64,000 bases of DNA from Phallusia mammillata (taxonomy: Eukaryota > Chordata > Ascidiacea > Phlebobranchia > Ascidiidae): positions 1,416-65,415 of the forward strand of contig QLIY01000193.1 in the NCBI GenBank assembly GCA_003260075.1, given 5' to 3'. Both the position numbers and the translations under genes were made by a program. Shown piece after piece: positions 1 through 15,997 of the stretch. Each line of letters begins with the position of its first letter. The first letter of the stretch is position 1. Below the pieces are notes generated by a model. That model worked only from the letters and a program-made list of their open reading frames with translations. It searched no databases and was not told the DNA's origin.

Positions 1-3164
<3,164 letters not shown>

Positions 3165-6100
3165 TTAAACGCTAATCTCCAAATCCACATAGTTTGCGGG
3201 AAAAAGTCCAGTTTTTTCGCCAACCTGGCCTCTCCACCAGTCGTCTTCCCGCTTTTCAAATACACTGATTATATCACCTGTATCAAAACAATAAGGTAGT
3301 ATTGTGAACATAAAGCAGTGGTTCTTAACCTGGGTGTAACTAGCCCTAAATACATAATCATTTTTTTAAGTTTCGTGACGTCATGTTTGTGTGACGTCAT
3401 GGAACTGTGGCGTAATAGTTTGTTTAAAAAAATGAGGTAAATGGAATTAATTTGGATTTCTTAGGGATAGCAATAATAAAAACGTTGTTGGAACCATTGA
3501 CATAAAAGCCTAATATGAGTATCTTCTGTTATTTGGTTGAAACATTCGGTTCCCCAAAACACCTTAAAAAACACTGACCACTTGTAATACAAAGTATGCC
3601 TAGATAGGAAACAAATTAAGACAGTAAACCCATAACAAATCATTGATTTTTCCTTGTTGGCCTACAAGCCAATTAAAAACCTCAAATTAAATTGATTTTA
3701 GCGGTCAATTTCTTTACAGCAATACTTGTATGTTGCTTTTACAACTCAGGCCGCAGCTATTTGTTGTTTAAAACAAATCTGTCAAACTAAGAATAGGGAA
3801 ATTATGCATATAACGTGTTCTTGTGTTTTATCAATTGGTACAAGGTCTAACGTGGCTTGTATGACAGGCAAGTTCCCGAATTTACTACAGTGATATTCAT
3901 TTCACTTTCAATATGCCTATTTGCATTGTTGATGCTAGGTTATATACGCTTAATTACTTTTGTTGTTGTTTACACATACATGTTCAAATTCAAAGTAACG
4001 ATTAAGTATTCCTAAACCACTTTTTTCAGTAACTGTTATGTTTGCAGGCAAAGAACACTTGCTTCGTGCCAAATTTGCACAAAGTTTTAGCTGTATTCAG
4101 AAATGGAAGGTATCAAAAATTTGTTTCGTCAAACCTTCGTTGATTGTCAGTTCGTCTTCTCTAGTTGCCACGTAATCGTAAAGAGCGATGCAATGGCACA
4201 AAACAGTACTTCCATCTGAACCTACATCGGATGATGTACCTGCGATATTACCGTATCTAGGTCACTACAGTTAAAGTAAAATATACCTAATCAACCAACA
4301 ATTTCTTTAAAATTTGAAAAAATGTAAAACTTAGAAAATTGAAAAAAATGTAAAACTTATAAAACTGAAAAAATGTAAATTTAGAAAATCGAAAAAAATT
4401 TAGAAAATCGAAAAAAATCTTTTTCGGTCGCTAGTTGGCGCTCTTACCCCCATTTACGTGACTACTACTGCTGCTTTCGTGGGCAAGAGGAGGCGTTGAC
4501 GTCAGCTTGACCTCTGGCGTCACTGTTGATGACGTAACGGGTGGCGTCATCGATAAGGATTTCAAATCGATTGATTTTCGCTGGGCATGGATTCCTAAAA
4601 TCAATAAAAGCGTTGTTGGTTACAACCGCCTTTTTCCAAATATATATGCGTGATAATGTTTTGTGTGGATCTCTTGCTTTACATGGCAGTTAATACAGTA
4701 AAATACACAACATGAATTAATTTATTGACATTTTTATTGTCAGAAAAGCTCTATATCAGTGGTTCCCAACCTTTTTTGTTACATTCCCCCCTTTGCCCAT
4801 TTTCGAACTATTCATTCCTCCCCATAAGACGAAAAACAAATATAACATAAAAGAATATAGCAATTTGAAATAGTAATGGACATAATAATATATGTACAAA
4901 ATCAGTAACACTTGTAAATTGTAAATTTTTTTACAGTTATTTTACGAAATTGAATTCCTCCCCGGTTGGGAACCACTGCTCTATGTAGTTGATATTATGC
5001 CTGGCAGCAACAGCTTATTAATGGACATTCTCATTCATTTACTTGAATATATTTGCAGGTTTATATTTTTTGATTATAAATTTGCATTTAAACGAATTTC
5101 TTTGGCTCATTGTATCTTTTAATTTTGATAATACACTACCCATCCAATTAAACATAGCTTTACTAAAACCAAAATTGCCAGCGATGTAGAAAAAATCGTA
5201 GACATTTTATTGAGCAAACGATTTGACAAAAACAATTGTCATTACGAGAAACAAATAAGCCAGTATATTTGTAAAAAACATGACGTTTCGACAGCACGTT
5301 GTGTTATTCTCAAATGAATAAATGTAAAACCAAGAAGCGTGTAAAACCAGTAAAAGCAGCAAAAAAAGGCGAGACCAAGCGGGAATGGCAGGTAAAACGT
5401 CATGTTTTATACAATTATACTGGCTGATTTGTTTGTTTCTCGTGACAATCTTTAAAACCGTGAATTGTCTACCTTACTTATCATTTAAACAAATAAATTT
5501 TGGATTTTGCAATGTGTTTTGCACTTTACAACAAAGACTAATACCGAGCACTCATAACAGTTACCTGTAGCCGCTGAAACGGTTTCAAAATGTTTCGGTT
5601 TGTGACTGTGATGATGATTAGATGTTGACGAACCAGCTGAAACGGTTGAGTGACGTCGACCTTCAAACGACGAGGAACGGTGTCTTGTAGGCGCTCGGCT
5701 TTTAGACGATGCTGTCAAACATATGGTTTCCACTAAGTTTCATATGCAAGTAGATTTCAACAAGGCTTAGCGCCCGGATGAGCTACAACAGGGTTCTTTA
5801 ACGTTGCAATTACGCCAAAAAGATTGAAGACCCCTGGTCTACAGCCTGGGGTTCGAATCCCACCCTGGGCTAGATTTTTCTGACCTATATGCCTTGCCAT
5901 ATGGGAATGCTTGATGACCGACTGATTTGGAATAACGGCTGAAATGGACCTGGTGTACTATGATTTAGAAATGAGTGGATTGGTGCAAAGTTGCAATACT
6001 TACATTTCGGCTTTGACTTGCTACTTCGATACGAACTCCTTTCCCCGTTATGCTCTGATAATTTTTCTTCCCCTTCGCCAGGTCGTAATCTCAACAAGGA

Positions 6101-7068
6101 ATACATGATTCCCTGCAAAGAACAAAAACACATGTGAAATATTAATTTACTTAACAATTAAATTTTGATGAATTAGCATACAACATAGTAGGGATGGGCC
6201 AAAACTGCAAATGTTCTGTTTGGTCGAGTACAGAGCATCTCACTTTGATGCTCGGTGCATTATGACCTCACAAAAAATCCCCTTTCTACGTTTTAGCTCT
6301 ATAAGGTCTCTTTCGTCACCGGCGGTGTTTTATTAAGCTGTACATGCCCATGAAGTGCGCGTTTTTCCACCATCTAATAGATTTGAAAAATCATTCGTTT
6401 TTGTTCATAGACATGCCTTTAGAACACTAGTTACATATGTTAGCAGGGTATGAATATGCAAATTTAACAACATAGTCATGTTATGCAGGGATGGACCGAG
6501 CCGAGCCAGAACCCGAGTACTCGATACCGAGCATCGCTGTTTTTGATGCTCGGTGCTCGGCCGAGCAGTTGCACGAACTGACTCGAGCATTAAATTTGCA
6601 TATTCATGCGTGCTAACACTTGTAACCAGTGTTCGAAAGGGTGACTATGATAAAAACGAATGATTTTTTTTGAAAAGTTTTAGATGGTGGAAAACGCGTA
6701 CTTTATGGGATGTACAGCTTAATACACCGCTGGTGACTAAAAGACCTTATAGAGCAAAAACAGCGTAGAATGGGAAAATTTTGTGACGTCATAATGCACC
6801 CGAGCTTGCTCGGCCGAGCACCGAGCATTAACGTGAGATGCTCGGTGCTCGACCAAACAGAACGCTTGCAGTTTTGGCACATCACTAAATTGTTATGTTA
6901 AAAATATTTCGGCAAAGAATGAAAATGTCAAAATGACAATAATGTAGAGCTTCGTCAAAACATTTGAGTTCATAGGATGATTGCGTTCTACGATGTAAAA
7001 AAGTTATTTTAATCTTTAAACTGCTCTTTAATTTTGTACCGAATGGTAATCGTATTAATTCTTGAGCT

Positions 7069-7111
<43 letters not shown>

Positions 7112-10100
7112 GGTTGCCATACCGTCCTTATTTCTAAGATTTGTCCTTATTTTGAAAGACAATGTCTCAGAAAAATTCAACAATTACAATCCGAATCCCT
7201 ATACAATTAAAAGTAAACCTAGACTTGAGCTGTCATGAGATGCACGAAGCCTTTTCTACGAACAAGGAGTTGCTGGAATTGATTGTTTCTGGCAAAAATT
7301 GTGGCATGTGATATGTCATGGCTATATAAATGCAAAGATTTGTTCAAAAACGTTTGTATCGTTTCGACAAACAATAGTTGTTTTGGTTGTCCTTATTTTG
7401 GGGTCCATGTCAATGGCAACCCTGCCTATAAGTCATGAGATCAGAATAGCAGAGAAACAGTTATAATAACATATGTATTAAGTTGTTGTTATTCCCACAT
7501 GTTTTATTTGCCACAGGTACCATATTTTATTAAACTAGTAAAAAAGCGAATCAAAGTCAATGCTGCTATTGCTGTTCAAACCTTACCTGTTTATCAGTGT
7601 GGCGTTCAATGTTGTTTGAAAGAGGGTGATGCGGCTGAGCAGTGCCATCTAGCGACGCGACTGTGCAGTTCAACTTGTGGCGGATTGCGTCAAGAAAAGT
7701 CAACATGGCCGACGACTGTTTACACGTCATAAAAAAGATTGTGACGTGTCAAATATTAACTGTTACAGGTTTCGTGCCGGGCGACAGCAAGGTTGTAAAG
7801 AGTTTGGGGCGGTTTTAACTGTTACAATTTATGTCAAGTTGCAGCCCCCAAAACATGGTCAATTGTAAGAGGAAAATGCCATTGTTTTTGATACCCCCCC
7901 CCCCCGTGACGTGTCAAATATTAACTGTTACAGGTTTCGTGCCGGGCGACAGCTAGGTTGTAAAGAGTTTAGGGCGGTTTTAACTGTTACAATTTATGTC
8001 AAGTTGTAGCCCCACAATACATGGTCAATTGTAAGAGGAAAATGCCATTGTTTTTGATACTTAAAAAGGTAATAGGTAACTCAGAACAGCATAAAACCAG
8101 CACACAATGACGATATCTCAAAAACTAAGACGATACGATGCTGAAATTTTGAAACAAAAATAATCAATATTAAAAAATATTGAAGGCATAGGATTCTATA
8201 ACACTCCTTAATGGGAACTTTATGTCATGAATTCCACTTAAATTTGCTACCTGTAACAGTCGGTTTGCCATTTCATCTTGGTGTTCAGCATCAGTGTTTA
8301 GAGAAGCACTTTCCAATCTTCTCATACCATCTCTATGTGTTCGCTCCTTTTGGCAGTCGTTAATGTAGCGCTCCAGCAATTTATCAACGGACCTTTTTCT
8401 CCGGTCTACACTCATTTGACAGCTAAAGTTCTCTTGCTGTACAAACAGAAGTCGAATGCTGTTACGTGGTTAAGGATATTTGTCTAATTGCGTTTTCAAG
8501 TTTATGGGCCTTCACTGTGCGAAAGTGAAGTGGTTTCGACAAGTTTTTGTGTATTTGAAGCACTAAAACTAGAGCCTAAAATGGTGGGTTGAAGTTTGGA
8601 ACCGTTTAAACAAGAAAATGGTTAAAGTTGTTGACAAAGTGATTACTTTTATATTGTCACTGCAACATCTTACGTTCATTAATACAGCAAACCTCGATTA
8701 ATCTGGACACAAAAAAATGTCAAGATTAGGCGAAGAACTGGATTAACCGATGTTGATTAGTTAAAGCCTCACCACATTACAAATCGTTTGCACCTCAAGT
8801 TTTGTCAGAATTAAGCAAATAACTGAATATGGCTTCACCAAGGTATACCGTATTTATGATTTTTAAGCAATGGAACAAAAAAGGTAAAAATAAATTTTGA
8901 AATTCTTAAGTTATTTTTACATAACTGGTCAAAAACTAGACCAAAAAATTTTGTATTTTAAGTATCTCGGCAACACTTGGTGTCATCTGTGGCAAAGTGG
9001 TACTAAAATTAAAACACAGGAAAAGTGGAATATAAAGGGGAGCCCTATACCTTCTTATCTACAAAACCACTTACAGTCATGTTTACATTACACTGGGCAT
9101 CATCCTATTTGCATTGGGTACAACCAGAAATAAATGAAATGACACATATTGCTTTTATGCACTATCTGAGGCTTTATTTTCAAGGTTGTGTTCCAAAATT
9201 TGAAACATTTTTTAACAAAAAACAACAAATAGTTTTGAATCATTAAAAAAATGTATGTCACAAATGTGTTTTGAAAGGAATCATTGGATATCTTTTTATA
9301 AGATCTATTAGAAAAAAGTTTTTGCACCACAGGTTAAATTACCTAACCAGGACAGAATTTACTTTAATTTGTAAATGAAGTTTGTCAATAGATACTTAAG
9401 CTCTGGGAATAGCTGTAAAGTTGAAAAAAAAACCAATTTTAAGTGATCTTTGTATTGTTTAGCATGTACTATGTAGTCTTTTGGGGAGGAATGAATATGT
9501 TTTGAATTGTTAAGTGAGGAATTCAGCCATCAAGGGTGGGTTAGGAATGATGTTACTGTGTATAAAAAACTTCTTGTTCTTGTATTTTATCATTAAAACT
9601 GCTGTATAAATAAAAAAAAGTTAAAAAAACGTCTGTACAACAGCTAGGATGGGAGAATTCGATGTTGATTTTAAACTTAACTTACATAATAATCACACAG
9701 CAGTTGTTCCGACATGTAAGGGACTCCTTTCAATTTGTCAGCAACAACTTGAATCTCTTTCGATGGCGATAGATTTTCTGTTGCTTCATCAATTATGCGA
9801 CAAGTCTAAAAATATATCGTGTGAAAATAAATCACACACACTTTTTGACAGTTTTAATTTTTTACAGTGCTAATGATTCCCTAAATTGCCAGGGCATACA
9901 CACAAGACCGGGAGCGACAATACTGTTTAATTCAGCTTGCACAAACCACTATCACACACAAAAATATTGACAATGGGAGTCATTTTTAATTCAACAAAGC
10001 CAATAAATTGACATGCAGTGTTTTAAAATTCCTGGCCCCTGATGAATGTAAAGAGAATTGTTGACAAATTTTAAAAAATGTAAAATTCTATTTTACACCT

Positions 10101-13100
10101 AGCCCAACATGTGTCTTGTGGTTTGAGAATATGTAGGCAATCACAATAGAGCATAGCTTTAGGAGGAAAGTCACACTTTGTAAATAAGTTTACCGCTTTT
10201 AGTTTAGAAGGAATTTCATAGAGGTTGTCTGTGTATTTCTGAACCACATGACACAATCTTCGGAATCTGTCATCTTCCATATTCTGAAAACAATGTAAAT
10301 TTTGCATTACGGTTCTTGTGTCATTAATGCCCAGTTTTGGCATCGAACAGGTTGGTGAGACATGGCTTTTCAGCTTGCTGGTGCGCTGCATAGTAGCTAC
10401 ATCAGCTCATATGACCGATGTCACATCACGACGATACCTTACAGGTCGAAACAATGTGTGCACTGTCTGCAGCTTATCATGTATTGGCTTTTTTTGAAAA
10501 CAAGTTTTTTAGCGTATAAAATTAATACCTAAACTATTAATATTACCAATTTGAAACATCATAATTTAACAAACTATTGCATCTAGAAAACATGGGGTAG
10601 GCTGTATGTAAATTATTAGGTGTTTTGTTCATCGTACATATTGTAAAAGTTGTTTGTAGTGTCATAAATAAGTTTACATGCATCAAGAACGAATGGTTTA
10701 ATAAATAACAACCATCAAAAGGTCATTTTCAGTTCAAAACACCCCCCCCCCCAATTATTAGGTGTTTTGTTCATCGTACATATTGTAAAAGTTGTTTGTA
10801 ATGTCATAAATAAGTTTACATGCATCAAGAACGAATGGTTTAATGAATAACAACCATCAAAAGGTCATTTTCAGTTCAAAACAATTCTGCCAAATAGGCC
10901 TTGTAACAAAGCACAAGATTTTTGATTACAAAAGCCCACTTTTTACATAGTAGTATAATGTTTTGGAAAGTTGGATTGGTGTTTAATCTCTACTTTGAAA
11001 TTTAATCTTATGTTTTAGCACCATATTTTTGAAACTACAAAATTGTGGTTTATTACACTATTACATAATTAACCTAATGTTTATTTAACTTTTAATGCAT
11101 AAAAATTCCCGTAATTTACCACAAATATTTACAGAACCACAGGTCAAAGTTCACTAAACTCCTAAATCAGTATGTGGACTTTAGGAGGAGAAAAAGGGCC
11201 GGGTAAAAATAAGTCTCTTTTTTCCAATTTATTACCTCAACGCGGTCGCAGCACTGAAAGCTGGCGATTTCCCATTCTTGTCGAGAACGTTCCAAATGGA
11301 GTAGTGAATTGTAATAATCCGAATCAGCCCGAAGTACAGTCTCTTTGCTTTTCTCCCTTTTCATGAGCAACTGTCGCAACAAAATGTCATGTGACCAATC
11401 CGTGAAGCGTAACAGAACAAATATTGACACAGATATGATAATACATAAGCCACGAGCAATGTTACATCGCTCAACTTTAAATTTTCGTCTTTCTCTCCAT
11501 GTGAATGTGTGGAAGTTTGTGGGTCAAACTAAATAAAGGCCACAATCCAAACAGACAATGGAGACAATTTGAAACATACACTAAGGAGCTTTAGTAGTCA
11601 AAGTTGACACATCAAACAGTTAAATCAGAGACACAAAATTAGGGCAAGTGGGCAAGTCACTTTTGCAATGTACATGGAGATTGGATTCAAACCCTAATAT
11701 TTGCTCAATCAAAATGTCCATAAAAATTTAAAATGTTATTTACTTGATCAATAGACTTGTATAATATAGGTTCTTTGCAACTTTTTTAATACAAAAGACT
11801 ATTTACCTCTTACACTATACACATAATTTGTTGGTACAAAAAATTCACATGCATAATTTTTGTACATACATTTTTTTCTTATTGATCAAATTGAAATCCG
11901 GAACAGCTACTATACACTTTACACCATATTTATGTGATTGGTGATTGAACTAAAATACTATTTTTATGCAAAGTAATGAAAGATAGCGAGAATCAATTAT
12001 TGAAAACTATTTTTAACAAAGATCTGATGTGCCATTGTGGCTATTTTAGTAGTAGTCGTGGCAATTACTAATTACCCATTGCCTATCATTGCATGGCTGC
12101 TGGTTAACTTGCATTGTTTGCAAAACCCCCCCCCCAGTCGTGGCAATTACTAATTACCCATTGCCTATCATTGCATGGCTGCTCGTTGATATGTATTGTT
12201 TGCAAACAACTTACTTTCTGTTGGTCTCTCTCCGTTTTAGGTCTAGGTCCATTGATCTGCTCAATCAAGGCTTCATGTTCTCTTGTACATGTGTGAAGTC
12301 TTCGTTTTATCTACGGTACATTGAACAAAATATAAAAAGCCTTCTACTGGTTTTCATTAGTTGTTATTTTTACGAATATTTACAAAAAGTAAAACAAAAT
12401 AAAAAAGAAACAACCAATTATACAAACAACTTTATTTGACCAACTGAATACAAGCCTATCTCAACAAGTGTATAAATGTTGAAACAAAAAATATTTCAGG
12501 CATTTTTGTGGAAAAGAAATTTCTGTATGATTTAGAATATTTATTAACAAGTATACAGTAGTTAAAGCTGTGGTTCTTGACCAGGGGTATAAAGCACCAA
12601 AGCAGGTTATACAAGACAGAATGTTGAAACAAAAAATATTTCAGGCATTTTTGTAAAAAATGAAATTTCTGTATGATTTAGAATATTTATCGAACAGTGT
12701 ACATATAACATCCCTGAATATATAAATAAGGCTGCCAATTTCACTTCACAACTTCATGCCTAGGACCACAATTCGTGTCAAGGAAATGTTTCACAAAAAT
12801 AAAGTGGCACTATGATGTAGTTTTGTGCAGTAGTACTCAAAAGTTTTTACTTTAAGATTGTCACCATGAGAGAAAAAAAATGAAAAGCATTAAAGATGAA
12901 TCAACTTCATTTAAGAATTCCAGAATTGTTTTAAAATTTTCACATTTTTTTTTAATAAACGTTTCAATTTTCCAAGGGTGTCACAGAATAGTTCCGTTTC
13001 GTGGCTTTTTGTTGTTGTATCAATAAATACAGAGCCTTTAATAATAAGTTTCCGCATTAACTTTTATTTGCTGGTGCGTCACAAGTCCAGAAAACTTTTC

Positions 13101-15997
13101 CAGATGCGTCGCAACAAAAAAAAGTTTGAGAACCACTGTGCTAAGGTAATAAAACTATTTACCTTGGCATGTTCAGTATTTCGATCAATCCAAGTCTTGC
13201 CTGTTGACTCCACATTCTGTTCCAGCTATTAAATTTGGAAATGTTTTAATTAAAAAAAGTACAAATTTTTTCAATAGTATATATACACTAAAAAATATAT
13301 TTCAAACATCGTGTCATAAATTTTAGCAAAACATAGTGTCAACAAATTAACCAATGTTACAAATTTTAAAAATACTGAAAAGCATGAGACAAAGAATTGC
13401 AATAAGTGGGAATGAAAATAGTGGTGCACAACTTACAAAAGTTAAATCCAGAATTCAACTTTAATTTGTTGGGAAATTAATTATGTTTAAGCTAAGATGG
13501 ATTGTTTATTATTCCAATTAAAATCATGTAGATTATTTGGAAACATCACAAAAAATTATGATAATAAATAAACATAACATTTTTTTTTGCCAAAAGTTTT
13601 ACTTAATTCTCAATAATTCAGAGTCAAATAAAATACATGGATCTCAAATAAAAAAAGCTTTTGAGAACCAAGTGTGTTTTGATATAGGATTCGATAAAAT
13701 AACAATCAGAGTAAACAAAAAAATTTAGAGAAAACAAAAACGTCATAACCAAGGTATAAAAATCAAAAGAATAGTACAACATTCTATATTTTTTCAAACT
13801 GCAATTGAACTAAGTTTGACTCAACCTATAATTTAATCAACAACAATAGACTTAAATAGGTCATAGAAATCAAACACCAACCGCTCTTCTTGGCTTGAGC
13901 TGTCCTTCCGTCAAAACAGACAGAGGTTTTATGCATTCTTCAATCAAATTAATCCCAAAATCTCTGTTGAATCAATCAATAAATCAAAACTCAAACATTA
14001 TAACTTAAAATCGATTTTCAAATAAGAAATCAAAATATGGAACAAAAAAGTAGAATTCAAATAAAAATGTAAACACAAAAATTAAGAAATGAAAACGAAA
14101 TATAAACGTTTTATATTGCATTGCATTTAGATTTTAACCAAACAACAACAAAACTAGTTTTGTCAACAATTCGTTGCAGGTCCAACAAAAAATCAAAAAT
14201 ATTTTTTGTCATTATTACAGACCCCCCCCAAACAAAACAAAAAATGTGTAANTTTTGGCATTTTTTTATACCCCCCCCCCCCAAACAAAACAAAAAATGT
14301 GTAAAAATAATGTTTGTCTATTTCATTGCCATTTTTCTTAAGCATAATTCCTGGGAAAGCACTTGTATACAAATGAGCGCATTAAGCCACCTGTGTACTT
14401 CTGACTCCTTCTCCATTTCAACACCCACAGTTTTCCATGCATTGCTCAGAGGAGAACTAAGTATTCCACAAGTTGCTTTGTTGATTCTTTGCCCAAGTCG
14501 ACGAAGTCCCTTGGCATAATATTGTTCCAATGTTGCTCTATGTATTTGAAAACACATTTAGTTCACGTAGATTATTAAAAATGAGGGATAATTTTTGTGA
14601 CGTTTGAATAGAACAGGGGAAGGGAGAAACCTTTTGAAAAATATTCTGTAGAAATTCTTGAATCACCATGACTGGCAATTACAATAACAACAAATATATT
14701 CCGGAGCTAGCTTTATATTCCGAAAGTGACACATTTAGCTATTACTCATTCATATTTAACTTTTAATTTGGTAGACAGCGAAAGTTAAAATATATGCACT
14801 TAAAAAATCGTATCTGTAAGGCAGTAGTTATCAAACTGTGCGTCGTTTCAATTTTCCAAGGGTGTCGCAGAATATTTCTGTTTCGTAACTTTTTGTTGTT
14901 GTATCAATAAACACAACTTTAATAATACCCCCCCCCCCCCCCAATTACAATCACAACAATTATATTCCGGAGCTGGCTTTATATTCCGAAAGTGACACAT
15001 TTAGCTATTACTCATTCATATTTTATACAGAGTTTTAATTTGATAGACAGCAAAATGTAAAATAATTAAAAAATAATTTAGAAAAAGGTGTTCTTTTAAC
15101 CACTTGATCAAAAATGCCACCAATACACACTTATAAACACATTGTACATACCGTTTAAATCTGAAAGATTTTGACCCGCTAAGCTCTTTGAGTGCAAAGC
15201 TAGTGAAAATGCTATTTCATTTTTTTTCCAAGCAGGTACATGTGTCTGGTGCAATTAAAATTGCTTAAGAATTATACTAATCCCCCCCCCCAAAGGTGTT
15301 CTTTTACCCACTTGATCAAAAATGCCACCAAAACACACTTATAAATACATTCTGCATGATGTTTAAATCTGAAAGATTTTGACCCGCTAAGCTCTTTGAG
15401 TGCAATGCTAGTGAAAAATGCTAAATCATTTTTTTTTCCAAGCAGGTCCATGTGTCTGGTGCAATTAAAATTGCTTAAGAATTATACTAACTATTTTATT
15501 GGGACTAATATTGATACATGTTGTGCGCCCGGATTATGGGTGTGATGGATAGATCCATGAAAAAGTCAAAAACAGTTAAAAAACACTGCAGAAATCAACC
15601 AACTCCCTTTTAAGTTGCTATGGGGGAGTAAACATATTGCTGTGATAACTGAGTTGAAATTATTTGATATTATTTGTTTCATTTTTTAATCTCTAGCTGT
15701 GAAATAAAATACCTTTCATTTAAAACGTTCACAATTTCTCTGCCAAAATCTGTGCCTTGTCTGGTGAATCGTTTTAACTCTTCAAATCCAGCATTTCCCT
15801 GTAAAAAAAAGTAAAACTGTATTTATTTCCACTTTTAATATAGTTTGAAATTGAATGCTTTCAACAAGTAATATTTTAGGAATCTTTTAAAAATTAAAAT
15901 GCGCAAATTAAGCTAGCTGAACTTCAGCCTATTTCTACAAAATAGTTTCTATTATTTATTTATTACTTACCATAAATGTGTTGCGAAAATACGTCAT
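3165..15997 (-). CDS. NOSTRIN: F-BAR / HR1-like / SH3 adaptor, NOSTRIN-like
   Basis: Sixteen minus-strand coding exons join in phase to 593 aa: 15997-15971, 15798-15713, 14537-14391, 13963-13882, 13225-13163, 12310-12215, 11370-11236, 10283-10194, 9805-9686, 8436-8251, 7715-7587, 6112-6004, 5711-5565, 4594-4448, 4239-4135, 3277-3165. Residues 10-242 form an F-BAR domain (GFEELKRF, RATLEQYYAKGL, LERSRQEWE). Residues 283-387 resemble the HR1 region of NOSTRIN (VDRRKRSVDKLLER). A Ser/Thr/His-rich linker follows (about 388-533). The C-terminal SH3 domain (about 538-590) has ALYDY, DDWWRG and FPANYV. The family bends and binds membranes and recruits NOS, dynamin and WASP-type partners. Toca/CIP4 proteins share this architecture, but the domain spacing and HR1 sequence fit NOSTRIN better. 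The human protein is about 506 aa, so the linker is longer here. The donor after exon 4 (GTTGGT) is weak. Several introns contain C-tract junctions; no exon is broken. Confidence 0.85.
3365..3435. repeat. dispersed repeat carrying TGACGTCA words
   Basis: TTTCGTGACGTCA, then GTGACGT, then GTAATAGTTT and GGTAAATG match 2500-2575 in the same order. A more diverged relative lies near 59150-59240. Confidence 0.6.
4307..4421. repeat. A-rich short tandem repeat
   Basis: Units resembling AATTGAAAAAATGTAAAACT recur about four times with variation, in the intron just 5' of the first SH3 exon (minus strand). Confidence 0.7.
4757..4978. mobile_element. hAT-type MITE (CAGTGGTTCCCAACC termini)
   Basis: It begins CAGTGGTTCCCAACC and ends GGTTGGGAACCACTG. 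It is flanked by CTCTATAT (4749-4756) and CTCTATGT (4979-4986), an 8-bp target duplication with one mismatch, as expected for hAT. It is 222 bp with no coding capacity and lies in an intron of the NOSTRIN-like gene. Confidence 0.85.
6189..6887. mobile_element. large foldback element with about 280-bp inverted arms
   Basis: The left arm (about 6189-6470) and right arm (about 6590-6887) are diverged reverse complements. Landmarks are CCAAAACTGCAA/TTGCAGTTTTGG, GATGCTCGGTGC and GAATATGCAAATTT. The outer end TAGGGATGGGCC resembles some hAT termini, but no 8-bp target duplication was found. The spacer holds a second small palindrome around CTCGGCCGAGCA. It lies in the intron between NOSTRIN-like exons 11 and 12. 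Confidence 0.75.
7070..7109 (+). other. C-tract, 40 C
   Basis: The longest C run in the window. No direct repeat was recognised across it; it abuts the left end of a CAGGGTTGCC-type element. Confidence 0.9.
7109..7424. mobile_element. hAT-like MITE (CAGGGTTGCCAT termini)
   Basis: The left end CAAGGTTGCCATACCGTCC and right end ATGGCAACCCTG are inverted, and the family recurs at 56329-56549. Its left flank is replaced by the 40-C tract, so the target duplication cannot be read. Confidence 0.65.
7741..8060 (+). repeat. direct repeat split by a C-tract (12 C at 7894-7905)
   Basis: 7741-7893 and 7906-8060 are near-identical copies with a few substitutions. It lies in the intron between NOSTRIN-like exons 10 and 11. 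It probably represents two haplotype versions of one locus. Confidence 0.9.
8683..8853. repeat. pogo/Tc1-like MITE remnant, copy 3
   Basis: Starts TACAGCAAACCTCGATTAAT and carries ATTAACC and a CAAATCGTTTGCACC block, the reverse of the arrangement at 385-535. The right terminus is degraded. Confidence 0.45.
10611..10883 (+). repeat. direct repeat split by a C-tract (11 C at 10742-10752)
   Basis: Copies 10611-10741 and 10753-10883 are both 131 bp and nearly identical. It is intronic in the NOSTRIN-like gene. Confidence 0.9.
12053..12207 (+). repeat. direct repeat split by a C-tract (10 C at 12126-12135)
   Basis: Copies 12053-12125 and 12136-12207 differ at several bases. The second copy abuts the donor of NOSTRIN-like exon 6. 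Confidence 0.9.
12476..12699 (+). repeat. direct repeat without a C-tract
   Basis: Copies at about 12476-12551 and 12622-12699 share AATGTTGAAACAAAAAATAT and GTATGATTTAGAATATTTAT. A GTGGTTCTTGACC motif lies between them. It is intronic. Confidence 0.75.
12961..13136. repeat. hAT-type MITE fragment
   Basis: GTTTCAATTTTCCAAGGGTG at the left and GTTTGAGAACCACTG at the right match an element whose left part recurs at 14822-14927. The left terminus is missing here. Confidence 0.55.
14222..14310 (+). repeat. short direct repeat around two C-tracts and an N
   Basis: C runs at 14222-14229 (8) and 14271-14282 (12) are each followed by AAACAAAACAAAAAATGTGT. An undetermined base lies at 14252 between them. 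Confidence 0.85.
14676..15065 (+). repeat. direct repeat with a 15-C tract at 14928-14942
   Basis: 14676-14790 and 14943-15065 share ATATTCCGGAGCT and AGTGACACATTTAGCTATTA. The first copy is followed by a MITE fragment (14822-14927, left end CAGTAGTTATCAAAC) that is absent after the second, which is consistent with an insertion present on one haplotype only. Confidence 0.85.
15083..15490 (+). repeat. direct repeat split by a C-tract (10 C at 15282-15291)
   Basis: Copies of about 200 bp at 15083-15281 and 15292-15490 differ by roughly 8% in the first 80 bases, plus indels. Intron 2 of the NOSTRIN-like gene. Confidence 0.9.

Noticed and set aside
5765..5875. tRNA-like T-arm (GGGGTTCGAATCCCACC)
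   Set aside because: There is no A-box or cloverleaf upstream. The adjoining sequence read on the minus strand starts CAGGGGTCTTCAATC, a hAT-like terminus.
7070..7109. C-tracts as telomeric, CRISPR-like or G-quadruplex elements
   Set aside because: They are pure C without a repeat-spacer pattern, mostly about 10 long, and fixed to one strand. That fits a joining artefact better than a functional motif.
14121..14519. 132-codon plus-strand open frame
   Set aside because: It reads through an N, two C-tracts and a duplicated A-rich segment, and runs antisense to a NOSTRIN-like exon.
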